A DNA stretch of 64,000 nt from Mesotoga sp. BH458_6_3_2_1 (GTDB taxonomy: Bacteria > Thermotogota > Thermotogae > Petrotogales > Kosmotogaceae): positions 21,113-85,112 of the forward strand of contig NZ_JFHL01000017.1 of NCBI RefSeq assembly GCF_003664995.1. Reading direction: 5' to 3'. Under the pieces are notes generated by a model. That model had not been told where the DNA came from. It did not search any database and worked only from the letters and a program-made list of their open reading frames with translations. Every line of letters starts with the position of its first letter. The first letter of the stretch is position 1. Made by a program: the position numbers and the translations under genes. Below are positions 15,613 to 24,349 of this stretch, piece after piece.

Positions 15613-16761
15613 ATGATGAGAAAGCTAATAATAGCCGTTATTCTAGTGCTCGTAGTCCTGGCTGGTGGAATACCTCTATATATTCAGAGGGGGTTCAAAG
15701 AAGAAGTTGTTGCCGGGCCAAGTGTAACGAACGTATTCAAACTCAGTAAGTACTTCGATGGAATCGAAGGAACAATAGCTGACACAGACGTTTTTGAACT
15801 TAAGGGTGCAGAAGAAGGTGGAAAGACGCTTATTATAGCCGGAACCCATGCTAACGAACCATCTGCCGCCTTACTAGCCTATTTCTTCATTGAGAATCTT
15901 GAAGTGGAAAAGGGAACAGTATATATTATTCCGCATTTCAACCTGAGTGGTTCTCTGGGACCGCAGCCCGGTGGCGGCTTCCCTCTTTACTACTATCTTG
16001 ATACGCCCTGGGGTGAACAGGCCTTCAGAATGGGTGACAGAGGGTTCCAGGCGCTTGATCAATGGCCGGACCCAGACGTGTATGTCCACTATCCCGACGG
16101 GCAGCTCCTTTCGTATATAGATGCCAGAAATACGAACAGAGCATGGCCAGGAAGACCGGACGGTTACCTTGCTGAGAAGGTATGCTTTGCTGCCATGGAA
16201 ATGATTCGCGGCGAAGGAATCGATATTGCAATCGATCTTCACGAGGCGGAAGCCATGTATCCAGTAACCAATTGTATAGTTGCTCCTGAGAAATCCATGC
16301 CCTATGCAATTGGAGCGGCATTCTACGTCAAGGGAAGGGAAAAGTTTGAAAATCACGTAGAGTCTTCGCCTTCAGGTTACAGAGGTCTTTCTCACAGGGA
16401 GATTGGAGATTGGTCTGATGCCTATCCATTCTTGCTGGAATCTCCTGGAGTACACTTGGATCAGATTACCGCTGCAAAAACGCCTGAACTGATTATTGAC
16501 GGCATAGATCCATTTGTTCTCAAAGCTGGCGAAAAGGGCCTTCTATACGTTCCTTACGATGAGAATGGATTCTCCATGGACAGAAGAGTTGGACAGCATT
16601 CTTCAGTTATTCAGGAGATTCTGTCTCAGTGGACGAAGAAGAACCCCGAACGTGGATTTGAGATCTCAGCTCCAAAACATGCGGACATTGTGGAAAATGG
16701 ATTGGGATTCTACTTTAAAGATCCTTCTGAAGTAGATTCAAAAATGGTGTATCTACAGTAG
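15613..16761 (+). CDS. Membrane-anchored M14/AstE-AspA-like zinc hydrolase, copy 2
   Basis: The 382-residue protein has an N-terminal anchor (residues ~4-24). The putative zinc ligands are His79 and Glu82 in GTHANEPSA, a canonical GxHxxE form, and His210 in IDLHEAE. Arginines in ARNTNRAWPGRPDG (around 172-181) match family substrate-binding residues. It is clearly related to 4833-5999 throughout, including the shared TPWGE, YVHYPDGQLLSY and GLSHREIGDWSDA segments. As an outward-facing carboxypeptidase or acyl-amino-acid deacylase it could release a product for the adjacent permease. GGAGG precedes two adjacent ATGs (15613 and 15616), and either may start. A strong hairpin terminator follows. 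Confidence 0.77.
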   Translation: MMRKLIIAVILVLVVLAGGIPLYIQRGFKEEVVAGPSVTNVFKLSKYFDGIEGTIADTDVFELKGAEEGGKTLIIAGTHANEPSAALLAYFFIENLEVEKGTVYIIPHFNLSGSLGPQPGGGFPLYYYLDTPWGEQAFRMGDRGFQALDQWPDPDVYVHYPDGQLLSYIDARNTNRAWPGRPDGYLAEKVCFAAMEMIRGEGIDIAIDLHEAEAMYPVTNCIVAPEKSMPYAIGAAFYVKGREKFENHVESSPSGYRGLSHREIGDWSDAYPFLLESPGVHLDQITAAKTPELIIDGIDPFVLKAGEKGLLYVPYDENGFSMDRRVGQHSSVIQEILSQWTKKNPERGFEISAPKHADIVENGLGFYFKDPSEVDSKMVYLQ

Positions 16762-16776
16762 AGTATTGATTCGAAA

Positions 16777-16820
16777 TAAAGAAGTGCATACGCATCTTAC
16801 TGCGTATGCACTTCTTTTAT
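16777..16820. terminator. Bidirectional terminator ending the 14-kb cluster
   Basis: A 16-bp perfect stem (AAGAAGTGCATACGCA with TGCGTATGCACTTCTT) lies around 16779-16816 with a short loop, flanked by an A-run on the left and TTTTAT on the right. It can terminate the plus-strand cluster and the minus-strand HAD genes ending at 16832. Confidence 0.85.
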
Positions 16821-16831
16821 GTGCTTTGCAT

Positions 16832-17470
16832 CTATCTGGAATGACTGTCTTTCAAAACTATTTCCTCAAGCTGCACCAGATCACATATTATAAAATCAAC
16901 ATCAATAGATGGTCTAGTCCCATTCTGCGAGAAGAAACACGTCTTTGTTCCTGCGTCCCTTGCAGCAATGACGTCAAGGTCTCTGTCACCAATGGAGAGA
17001 GTTGATCTAGGGTCCAGTCTAAAATTTCTTATCGCGTAGATGAAAGCATCGGGGTCTGGCTTCCTCTTGAATCCGCTTTCTCTGGTGATTATGTCGCTGA
17101 AGAGTGAGGTCATCTCAAAGTAGCTCAGCAGCTTGAAAGCAGTCTTTCGCGATCTATGGGTTATGATCAGATTCTTTCCGCCATTCCTTACCACTATTGA
17201 ACATACCTCACGAGCGCCTTCAAAGGGAGGTTGCTCGGCCGGGTCAAGTTTTTCTTCAGATGTCTTGAAGTCTTTGTAGAAATCATAGTCAACTCCTCTA
17301 TCCAAATAGAAATCAACGGCCTTTCCCAGGGTGTCCTTCATTAGGGAGAGAATTTCGTTTTCGGAAGTGACATATCCCTTTCTAAGCAGAGCCTTTTTAA
17401 ACAGTTTAACCATAGCGGGGTAGGTATTGAAGAGCGAACCGTCGAAATCCCATATAAGATTCTCGATCAT
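16832..17470 (-). CDS. HAD-superfamily hydrolase (phosphatase-like), paralogue 1
   Basis: The 212-residue protein has HAD motif I as DFDGS (Asp8 nucleophile, Asp10 acid/base) and motif II as the threonine/serine of LIITHRS. The lysine of motif III is in FKRKPDPDAF, and motif IV is GDRDLD. This layout fits the phosphoglycolate-phosphatase/PGMB-like subfamily with a helical cap between motifs I and II. It probably dephosphorylates a small sugar or nucleotide phosphate in the cytoplasm. It starts with ATG overlapping the stop of the upstream paralogue by one base (TGATG), so the two genes are translationally coupled. Sequence similarity and shared EGARE/EGAKE and DPAEQPPF/EPERQPPF segments show a tandem duplication. 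Confidence 0.82.
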   Translation of the reverse strand: MIENLIWDFDGSLFNTYPAMVKLFKKALLRKGYVTSENEILSLMKDTLGKAVDFYLDRGVDYDFYKDFKTSEEKLDPAEQPPFEGAREVCSIVVRNGGKNLIITHRSRKTAFKLLSYFEMTSLFSDIITRESGFKRKPDPDAFIYAIRNFRLDPRSTLSIGDRDLDVIAARDAGTKTCFFSQNGTRPSIDVDFIICDLVQLEEIVLKDSHSR

Positions 17471-18123
17471 CAGCTTTCACACCCACTGTATCTATTGCAC
17501 ACTTGCAAAACAGAAGGAATTTGCTTCAGGGAAGTGATTACGAAATCAGCTTTTGAGCTTGTCGATGCCGAATCTGGATTGAAGAGGCAGGTAGCTATTC
17601 CGGCACGTTTTCCGGCCTCCATGTCTATCTCTCGATCACCGATCGTAATCACTCTTTCTCTTTCGAGTCCATACTTGTCGATAATATACATAACTGCCTG
17701 TGGATCGGGCTTTCTGGTGAAACCACTGTCTGCAGATACAATTTCAGAGAAAAGATCGAGCATGTTGTAGTAATTAAGAAGTTTAGTCATGGAATAGTTG
17801 CTTCTATGGCTGAAAAGGAAATTGCTGCCTCCGTTCTTGTTGATCTGGATACACATTTCCTTTGCCCCTTCAAAGGGAGGTTGTCTCTCCGGTTCAAGAT
17901 GGTTCTCTATACTGTAGAAATCCTGCAGAAATCCATTGTGAAGTTTGTACTTATCCACAAAGTATCTGGCAGCCTTCGATGTTGATTCCTTAAGCTTTTC
18001 GAGAATTTCTTTGACAGAAGCTCTTACCTCATACTTCTCAAGAACCCTCGAGAATACCTCCGCTGCTGCGGGGTATGTGTCAAAAAGAGTGCCGCCGAAA
18101 TCCCAGATTACATATTCAAACAT
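17470..18123 (-). CDS. HAD-superfamily hydrolase with altered motif I, paralogue 2
   Basis: The 217-residue protein is homologous to the gene just downstream. Motif I reads DFGGT: the nucleophile Asp8 is kept, but the usual acid/base Asp two residues later is Gly10. The other motifs are intact (FLFSHRS; TRKPDPQAV lysine; GDREID). In other HAD lineages, such as YihX-like and epoxide-hydrolase N-terminal domains, the D-x-G form is tolerated, so the enzyme may be active with changed specificity or slower aspartyl-phosphate turnover. The start ATG at 18123 is preceded by AAGGGGAAAT. Co-translation with an intact paralogue suggests a related substrate. Confidence 0.8.
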   Translation of the reverse strand: MFEYVIWDFGGTLFDTYPAAAEVFSRVLEKYEVRASVKEILEKLKESTSKAARYFVDKYKLHNGFLQDFYSIENHLEPERQPPFEGAKEMCIQINKNGGSNFLFSHRSNYSMTKLLNYYNMLDLFSEIVSADSGFTRKPDPQAVMYIIDKYGLERERVITIGDREIDMEAGKRAGIATCLFNPDSASTSSKADFVITSLKQIPSVLQVCNRYSGCES

Positions 18124-18192
18124 AACTATTTCCCCTTTCTGATGTCTAGTTCAATGATAAACGTTTTTGGGAATTTCGTCCTGTCGAGCATC

Positions 18193-18696
18193 TTAAGAAT
18201 TTTGAGTTTCTTCAAGATATCTTATCCTTGATGCCGCGATAATTTCCAATGTCTCTTCCCTTCTTACCCAGCCCTCGATACCCGTTTTCTTCTTTTCGAG
18301 ATCCTTGTATACGGAGAAGAAATGCTCTATCTCTTTAAGTAAATGAGGTGGAACGTCATCGAGAGTCTCAATGTAATTCCAAACTGGATCGTGAATTGGA
18401 ACACAAAGGACCTTCTCATCGGGTCCCTTCTCGTCCCACATTTTGAATGCGCCGATTGGCTTTGCCTCAATCAAACATCCGGGAAAAGTTGGCTCCCAGA
18501 GCAAAACCATCGCATCAAGCGGGTCCTCATCTTCAGCAAGTGTATTGAGAATGAAGCCGTAGTCCATTGGATAATGGACTGCAGAAAACAGAGTCCTGTC
18601 GAATCTTATTCTTTGAAGCTTCTTGTCGTATTCGTATTTATTCCTGCTCCCCTTCGGAATCTCTATCATTATGTCCAGCACTATTTCTTCCTGCAT
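18193..18696 (-). CDS. ppa: Inorganic pyrophosphatase (family I)
   Basis: Cytoplasmic Mg-dependent hydrolysis of pyrophosphate to phosphate. The 167-residue protein carries the family I signature DEDPLDAM (D-x-D-P-x-D metal-binding aspartates), with an upstream RNKYEYD segment and YPMDYGF. All are characteristic of soluble hexameric PPases, and the length fits. ATG 18696 is seven bases after GGAGGTG; the longer frame to 18750 runs across the upstream terminator and has no binding site. It appears to be a single-gene unit between the HAD pair and the protease operon's terminator. Confidence 0.93.
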   Translation of the reverse strand: MQEEIVLDIMIEIPKGSRNKYEYDKKLQRIRFDRTLFSAVHYPMDYGFILNTLAEDEDPLDAMVLLWEPTFPGCLIEAKPIGAFKMWDEKGPDEKVLCVPIHDPVWNYIETLDDVPPHLLKEIEHFFSVYKDLEKKKTGIEGWVRREETLEIIAASRIRYLEETQNS

Positions 18697-18747
18697 TACA
18701 CTCACCTCCACAACAATTATGCCAGAAGAGAGACTGCTGAATGATAG

Positions 18748-18784
18748 CAAAAAAAAAAGAAGAACCCACTTAGGGGTTCTTCTT
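18748..18784 (-). terminator. Intrinsic terminator of the protease gene
   Basis: Read on the minus strand, an 11-bp perfect stem (plus-strand 18757-18767 with 18774-18784) is followed by a run of ten or more T residues. It lies 20 bases after the protease stop codon at 18804. Confidence 0.92.
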
Positions 18785-18803
18785 AAGAGATTTTTCGATC
18801 TAT

Positions 18804-20270
18804 CTATCTGTTGTTATAGAGGAATACCCAAGCAGCTACGTCTTCACCGTTAATCTTCCCGTCTTTTGGGAAAGAAATGTCACATGTTGCTATATCCTCT
18901 GCTTCTGTAGAACCAATCTTTTCGACCAAAGCCTCGAAGTCCTTCTCGTCAACAATGCCATCACCGTTAACATCAAGACTGTCTTCTTCGTGATGTGCAA
19001 GATCATGGAAAATCGGCAAATACATCTCTCGTCCCTCGATTTCCCAGAAACCTATCTGCCCGCTCTCATACTGTTCCTCGCTAATAGCGGGAATTACATA
19101 GTAACCACCGTCTCCCCAATCATATGCCCACGAGTTCTTAATTATCCAGAAAGTTGTCGTGGTGAAGACAGGGGAACCAGATTGCGTCGGATCTACATAT
19201 GTATAGCTTTCAATCTCCTCAGCTAGTATAGGAGTTGCCTCTGGATTGGTTTTGCCGGCAAGTATCACATCGTCAAGATCAGTTGCGCTGGCCCAGCCCA
19301 CAAGAGTGACAGCATGTCCGCCCGTGCTGTAGTCACCCTCGATTGGAGAAAAGATCCCTTTCGAATAGTAATCAAAGCTGGCGGGAACAGAGAATGATAC
19401 TGCCAGTGAGCCATAGTCTAGTAGAGCGGTTTTTATGGCGTTTAGATACTCTTCATACGTATAACCAAGTTCATAAGCTGCATCGGCCGGAAGTATCATA
19501 ACTGTTCTTGAGGATTTCAGCAATGGAGCAGTATAAGCCGAAGGGGGCAGTGGAACTTCTTCTCTGGGATCGAGATAGACTTCAGAATATGGAGCGTATT
19601 GTTCTTCCATCATTCCATACCTTATGAGATTGTACATTGCAAAGTAGCTGTTTCCACCCTCAAGACTGTTCTTGTCCTGAACATAACTGTCTGGTGAAAA
19701 ACTGTAGATATCCCAGTCGATGTTATGGTAAGTTCCCCATCGTTCGGAGTAGTCAAAAGTATTGTCCACATTGCCGTTCATTCCAAAGATCTGAACTGCA
19801 AGTGCACTTTCAAAAGAACCAACAGTAGCGAAAGACCAGCAGCTGCCATGAATGAACTGGTCTCTTACGGGTTCAAGCCTCACAAAATAGCTTTCAGCCA
19901 CTTCTCTCGGTTCCAAAAGAACGAAAGTTGACATCATAAGATCGTCTGTTGTGGTCATCCCCTGAATGGAAAAGTCCTCTACTTCTTCTATATATGCCAT
20001 TCTAAGGTATTCAACTAACCGATTGGAAACATCCTTTGGAAGGTCAATGTAACCATTAAGCCGCTCAAATATCGCACCGACATCTGAGATATTTGCGGTT
20101 TCAAGCTTTGCTACAAAGCTGTCTTCCAGTCCTGCTTTCCAGCTCAAATTTAATTCTGCGATCGACGAATTTATCTCTTCCTCAGCCGATCTTACTTGAG
20201 TTGCAATATTTGCCAGTGCAAACGACGATATCAACATTACCGTAAATAGAACTATAAAGGTTTTCTTCAT
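18804..20270 (-). CDS. Secreted papain-like (C1A) cysteine protease with C-terminal dockerin-like domain
   Basis: A signal peptide (MKKTFIVLFTVMLISSFALA) precedes a ~110-residue propeptide-like region. The peptidase domain follows, with the catalytic Cys in RDQFIHGSCWSFA (about residue 144, oxyanion Gln two residues after Arg), the His in GGHAVTLVGW, and the Asn in IIKNSWAYDWGDGGYY. The last ~60 residues read DVNGDGIVDEKDFEALVEKI and then a second, weaker FPKDGKINGEDVAAWVFLY unit, the duplicated calcium-binding F-hand layout of type I dockerins. ATG 20270 is preferred over 20276 because the G-rich binding site needs the extra six bases. The upstream gene, nine bases away, encodes a lipoprotein with a cohesin-like domain. 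The pair suggests a protease docked at the cell surface. Confidence 0.85.
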   Translation of the reverse strand: MKKTFIVLFTVMLISSFALANIATQVRSAEEEINSSIAELNLSWKAGLEDSFVAKLETANISDVGAIFERLNGYIDLPKDVSNRLVEYLRMAYIEEVEDFSIQGMTTTDDLMMSTFVLLEPREVAESYFVRLEPVRDQFIHGSCWSFATVGSFESALAVQIFGMNGNVDNTFDYSERWGTYHNIDWDIYSFSPDSYVQDKNSLEGGNSYFAMYNLIRYGMMEEQYAPYSEVYLDPREEVPLPPSAYTAPLLKSSRTVMILPADAAYELGYTYEEYLNAIKTALLDYGSLAVSFSVPASFDYYSKGIFSPIEGDYSTGGHAVTLVGWASATDLDDVILAGKTNPEATPILAEEIESYTYVDPTQSGSPVFTTTTFWIIKNSWAYDWGDGGYYVIPAISEEQYESGQIGFWEIEGREMYLPIFHDLAHHEEDSLDVNGDGIVDEKDFEALVEKIGSTEAEDIATCDISFPKDGKINGEDVAAWVFLYNNR

Positions 20271-20284
20271 AGTCATCCCCCCCT

Positions 20285-21625
20285 TTACTCTAAGAAGACA
20301 ATTGGTTCATGGTCAACAATGAAGCCGTCAACTGAACCATTGTCTACATTTCTGAAAGCGGGATTTGGCAAATCGGGGTAAATGTCATATGTATCCCAGT
20401 AACCTTCGTACGCCAGTCCAACGGCAATGATCTCGCCTTCATAATCCTCTGGAACTGAAAAAGTGAGAGTTGCGAAGACATTATCGGCAGCTTCAGCTTC
20501 ATCTTCTCCGTTCAGGAAGGCTTTGTAAAGGGTAACTGCTTCATCACTGCTCTTGAATGTTCCGACGTCCTTCAAACCAGCCATGAAATTCCCGAACTCA
20601 ACGCTTTCAAGAACAATGCCTTCTGAGTTCCATAGAGAAAGTTGAATATACCTTACATCGTAAAGATCCGCAAAACTTGCGACATTCTCTGTCATAACAC
20701 CGACAGTAAATGAATCGCCGGGTCCTATATCGCTATCAGGAGTAGAAAGGCTGATCACAGGTTTTTCATCGGAGTCGTATCTTTCTCTAAGAGAGAAGGC
20801 TTTGTATGCTTCTCCATAGTCATTAAATGTGTTTCCAAATACATGGGCCTCAACCCATCTCGCGTAAACTGTGTTAAGATCAAATCCCACTTCAGCAAAC
20901 TTGTAGAACAAGACATATCCACTGTAAGGACCTTCAACACCGGCATAGTATGCCCTTATCGATTTCTCGCCATACTCGAATCCATAAGGCACCCATAGCG
21001 TATCGTAATCTATCAAATAACCAGGAAGATACACATATGTCTGAAGATCGGGCCTGTCATTCGGTATTTCTTCCCAGGTGTCATAGATGCCGTCATCATT
21101 GGTGTCGAGTAGGTTTAGTCGCTTTCTGACTGTAACCTCTTCTGCAGGAACAATTTCCTCCGATGCAGCCTTATAAAACCTAATGCCGAAGAACTCATCT
21201 TCGATATACTGGAACAAGTCAGTGTAGTCGAAATACATTAGCCCTGATCCGGACTGGAAAATCTCCCTCTTCAGATTGGTCGCTTTGAAGGAAATTGCCT
21301 CTTTCGATTGAGCACCCATCGAATCAGTTGCAGTTACCTCTGCCAGATATTTCCCCTCTTCATCAAGCGCATACACAGCTTTCTTCCCATCAGTCACTGA
21401 AAGAACTTCAGCCCCATTCTTGTATAGCTTGAATTCAGCGGTAACTTCTGTGTCATCGAAGTCCGTTACTTCCCACTCAAAAGTCACAAGCGTCTTCGGA
21501 GCAATTTCCTCTCCTTCTGTTACTGAGCCTGTTAACGATACTACTGGCGGATTGTTGATTTTGAAGCAGCCAGAGACAAAGAACAGGAATACAAGCAACA
21601 GAGTTACGAACAATGCTTTCTTCAT
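20285..21625 (-). CDS. Surface lipoprotein with PKD/Ig-like and cohesin-like domains
   Basis: The 446-residue protein has a lipoprotein signal peptide ending FFVSGC, so Cys20 would be lipidated. Residues ~27-115 (PPVVSLTGSVTEGEEI...) form a PKD/Ig-like beta domain. A middle region contains a calcium-loop-like DTNDDGIYDTWEE. Residues ~295-425 (DSFTVGVMTENVASF, then an EGIVLESVEFGNFM strand, then VFATLTFSV) follow the cohesin pattern: a beta-sandwich in which GD-x-F-x-V and a late A-x-(I/L)-x-F strand frame the fold. The next gene encodes a protease with a dockerin-like tail. I therefore infer a cohesin-dockerin scaffold pair. A strong binding site (GGGGGTAAGAG) precedes the ATG. Confidence 0.6.
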   Translation of the reverse strand: MKKALFVTLLLVFLFFVSGCFKINNPPVVSLTGSVTEGEEIAPKTLVTFEWEVTDFDDTEVTAEFKLYKNGAEVLSVTDGKKAVYALDEEGKYLAEVTATDSMGAQSKEAISFKATNLKREIFQSGSGLMYFDYTDLFQYIEDEFFGIRFYKAASEEIVPAEEVTVRKRLNLLDTNDDGIYDTWEEIPNDRPDLQTYVYLPGYLIDYDTLWVPYGFEYGEKSIRAYYAGVEGPYSGYVLFYKFAEVGFDLNTVYARWVEAHVFGNTFNDYGEAYKAFSLRERYDSDEKPVISLSTPDSDIGPGDSFTVGVMTENVASFADLYDVRYIQLSLWNSEGIVLESVEFGNFMAGLKDVGTFKSSDEAVTLYKAFLNGEDEAEAADNVFATLTFSVPEDYEGEIIAVGLAYEGYWDTYDIYPDLPNPAFRNVDNGSVDGFIVDHEPIVFLE

Positions 21626-21837
21626 TCTCTTACCCCCTTTTTCTAGATTTCGTGTTCAGAATCAATTATACATTCAGGATAGCTTATTCCCAAATAACTA
21701 TCGTCTTGATGGTTATGTGAGAGTTTTAAAGCAGCTTACGAATGAGCACGGTTTTGTAGACTTGTTGCTAACCGACTAGCCGGGATTGCGCGTGCAGAGA
21801 GCGTGGTTCCAAGGCAAGAATTCCCTTAACATAACCG

Positions 21838-21846
21838 TGTTATAAT
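21838..21846 (+). promoter_or_regulatory. Extended -10 promoter element for leuS
   Basis: TGTTATAAT is a perfect extended -10 (TGnTATAAT) about 50 bases before the leuS start codon. No good -35 hexamer is present at 17 bases, which is usual for extended -10 promoters. Confidence 0.55.
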
Positions 21847-21896
21847 GCATCTAAATTGCTTTAGTCAAGCTTCATCATCGCTTCGGGAGGTAGCAT

Positions 21897-24272
21897 ATGT
21901 ACGATTTCAGGGTGATTGAAAGGAAATGGCAGGATTATTATGCGAAGGAAAAGCCGTTTAACATAGATCTCAAGAAAGCGGAGAAGCCTTTCTACAATCT
22001 CATGATGTTTCCATATCCCTCCGCAGCGGGACTTCACATAGGAAATATGTTTTCCTTCATAGGTTCGGATGTATATGGAAGGTTCATGAAACTGAAGGGC
22101 TATGATGTATTTGAACCGATCGGCTTCGATGCTTTCGGTATACATAGCGAAAACTATGCTTTGAGAGTTGGGAGACATCCTGCTGAACTCACTCCGAAAA
22201 GCATAGAGTACTTCAGAGAAGAGCAGCTGAAAAAGATCGGGAATATCTTCGATTGGAACAGCGAAGCGATAACCTCCTCTCCAGAGTACTACAAGTGGAC
22301 TCAGTGGATATTCATACAGTTATTCAAGAAAGGACTCGCAGAAAAACGCTCATCGAATGTGAACTGGTGTCCATCGTGTAAAACGGTGCTTGCCGATGAA
22401 CAGGTCATCGATGGCCGTTGTGAAAGGTGCAACAACGAAGTTGAGAAGCGTGAAATGAGTCAGTGGTTCTTTAAAATCACAGAGTACGCAGAGAAGCTTC
22501 TATCTAACCTGGAAAAGCTTGACTGGACCGATACAACCAAGAATCTTCAACGGGCCTGGATAGGCAAATCCTCCGGAGCTACGATCTCTTTTGAAGTACA
22601 TGGAATGAATGAGCAGATAGATGTGTTTACAACCCGTCCAGATACAATATTCGGAGTAACTTACATAGTTGTGGCTCCTGAATACGGTCTGGTCAGCAAG
22701 CTAATCACACCTTCAACGCTGGAGACCTTTGAAAACTTCAAAGAAGAAGTCAAGAACATGGATCTTGCAACAAGAACATCTATTTCGCGCCCCAAGAATG
22801 GGATATTCACCGGTTCTTATGCCATTCACCCTCTTACAGGTGAGGAGCTTCCAGTCTGGATAGGAGATTACGTGCTGGCAGAATACGGAACAGGTGCTGT
22901 TATGGCCGTCCCGGCGCACGATGAGAGAGATTATGTCTTTGCGAAGAAGTATGGACTGGAGATAAAACAGGTTATCGAATGTGATCCCTCGCAATTGCCC
23001 TATACTGAGAAGGGAAAGATGATCAACAGCGGAAAGTATTCGGACATGCTGAGCGTTGACTTCATCGACAAGATAGATGAAGTTAGCGATAGTATAAAAG
23101 GTTCTGTAAATTACCACCTTCATGATTGGTGTATCTCGAGACAGCGCTACTGGGGTCCACCTATTCCTATTGTCTACTGTGAGAAGTGTGGAACGGTTCA
23201 CGTCCCTGAAGATGAACTGCCCGTAATGCTGCCCAATACTGATGACTACATACCTGACGGCAGCGGGAAATCACCTCTTGCCAAGAATCTAGAGTTTGTT
23301 AACACAACTTGTCCTGTTTGCGGAGGGCCTGCCAGAAGGGAGACTGATGTTTCCGACAACTTCCTGGATTCAGCATGGTATTACCTTAGGTATCTTTCGC
23401 CGAAGAATAGAAGTGTCCCCTTTGATGATGAGCTCGTTGACAAATGGTGTCCTGTTGATATGTATATAGGGGGAAATGAACATGCTACCCTGCACCTTAT
23501 GTACTCGAGATTTCTAGCAATGGCGCTTCATGATATCGACTTTCTTCCTTTTGAAGAGCCATTCGCCTCATTCAGAGGTCACGGGCTCATAATTAAGGAC
23601 GGAGAGAAGATGTCGAAGTCCAAGGGCAATATTGTCAATCCAAACGAGTATTTTGAGACCCATGGAGTGGATGCGCTCAGGACCTACTTGATGTTCATGG
23701 GTACTTTTCTAGAAGGCGGAGATTTCAGAGACAGTGGGATGGACGCAATGAGGAGATTTCTCAATCGTGTATGGGACATCGCAACTATGCCTGAAGGGAA
23801 AAGTTCTACCGAGTTGAAGATAAAGATGTCAGAGACTGTGGAGAAAGTGGAGTATTCAATCAACAACATCAAGCCGAACACGGCAATTGCCGCTATTATG
23901 GAGTTTGTCAATGAGGCTTCGAAAGAGACTTCTATCGAGAGACAGCTTGTCATAGATATGGCGAAGCTTCTTTCTCCATTTGCACCGTTTGTCTGCGAAG
24001 AGATTTACAGTATGAAAGGTGGAAAGAAGAAGACAATTCTTGACGATGGTTTTCCATATGGTTATGAGAAGTACGCATCCATGGCCAAGACGGAATTGCC
24101 TGTCCAGATCACTGGAAAGATGAGGGGAAAGGTCGTGCTTTCTCAGAATGCATCCCAGGAAAAGGCAATGGAAGCGGTAATGGCCGACGAAAAACTCTCA
24201 AAAATGCTTGAAGGAAAGTCAATAAGAAAGATCATCTACGTTCAAGACAAGATAATCAATATAATTATCTGA
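21897..24272 (+). CDS. leuS: Leucyl-tRNA synthetase
   Basis: The 791-residue class Ia aminoacyl-tRNA synthetase charges tRNA-Leu. The HIGH motif is HIGN at residues 47-50 within PYPSAAGLHIGN, and KMSKS is at about residue 571. A zinc-binding CPSCKTVL...CERCNNEV pair lies near residue 160. The editing (CP1) domain shows TTRPDTIFG and GTGAVMAVPAHDERD, with the aspartate that positions mischarged tRNA. The C-terminal domain is present (PVQITGKMRGKVVLS). The length is slightly short for a bacterial LeuRS but no domain is missing. ATG 21897 follows GGGAGGT. It stands alone, downstream of a divergent minus-strand operon and closed by a symmetrical terminator. Confidence 0.97.
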   Translation: MYDFRVIERKWQDYYAKEKPFNIDLKKAEKPFYNLMMFPYPSAAGLHIGNMFSFIGSDVYGRFMKLKGYDVFEPIGFDAFGIHSENYALRVGRHPAELTPKSIEYFREEQLKKIGNIFDWNSEAITSSPEYYKWTQWIFIQLFKKGLAEKRSSNVNWCPSCKTVLADEQVIDGRCERCNNEVEKREMSQWFFKITEYAEKLLSNLEKLDWTDTTKNLQRAWIGKSSGATISFEVHGMNEQIDVFTTRPDTIFGVTYIVVAPEYGLVSKLITPSTLETFENFKEEVKNMDLATRTSISRPKNGIFTGSYAIHPLTGEELPVWIGDYVLAEYGTGAVMAVPAHDERDYVFAKKYGLEIKQVIECDPSQLPYTEKGKMINSGKYSDMLSVDFIDKIDEVSDSIKGSVNYHLHDWCISRQRYWGPPIPIVYCEKCGTVHVPEDELPVMLPNTDDYIPDGSGKSPLAKNLEFVNTTCPVCGGPARRETDVSDNFLDSAWYYLRYLSPKNRSVPFDDELVDKWCPVDMYIGGNEHATLHLMYSRFLAMALHDIDFLPFEEPFASFRGHGLIIKDGEKMSKSKGNIVNPNEYFETHGVDALRTYLMFMGTFLEGGDFRDSGMDAMRRFLNRVWDIATMPEGKSSTELKIKMSETVEKVEYSINNIKPNTAIAAIMEFVNEASKETSIERQLVIDMAKLLSPFAPFVCEEIYSMKGGKKKTILDDGFPYGYEKYASMAKTELPVQITGKMRGKVVLSQNASQEKAMEAVMADEKLSKMLEGKSIRKIIYVQDKIINIII

Positions 24273-24302
24273 ACGCAGTAAACAATATTCTGTTCTGAAT
24301 AT

Positions 24303-24330
24303 AAAAATGGAGAGCCACTGGCTCTCCATT
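24303..24330. terminator. Bidirectional terminator between leuS and the methyltransferase gene
   Basis: AATGGAGAGCC (24306-24316) pairs perfectly with GGCTCTCCATT (24320-24330). The A-run at 24303-24307 provides a T-run on the minus strand, and the hairpin also closes leuS on the plus strand. Confidence 0.85.
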
Positions 24331-24349
24331 GTCTTCAATAGATTCATCT

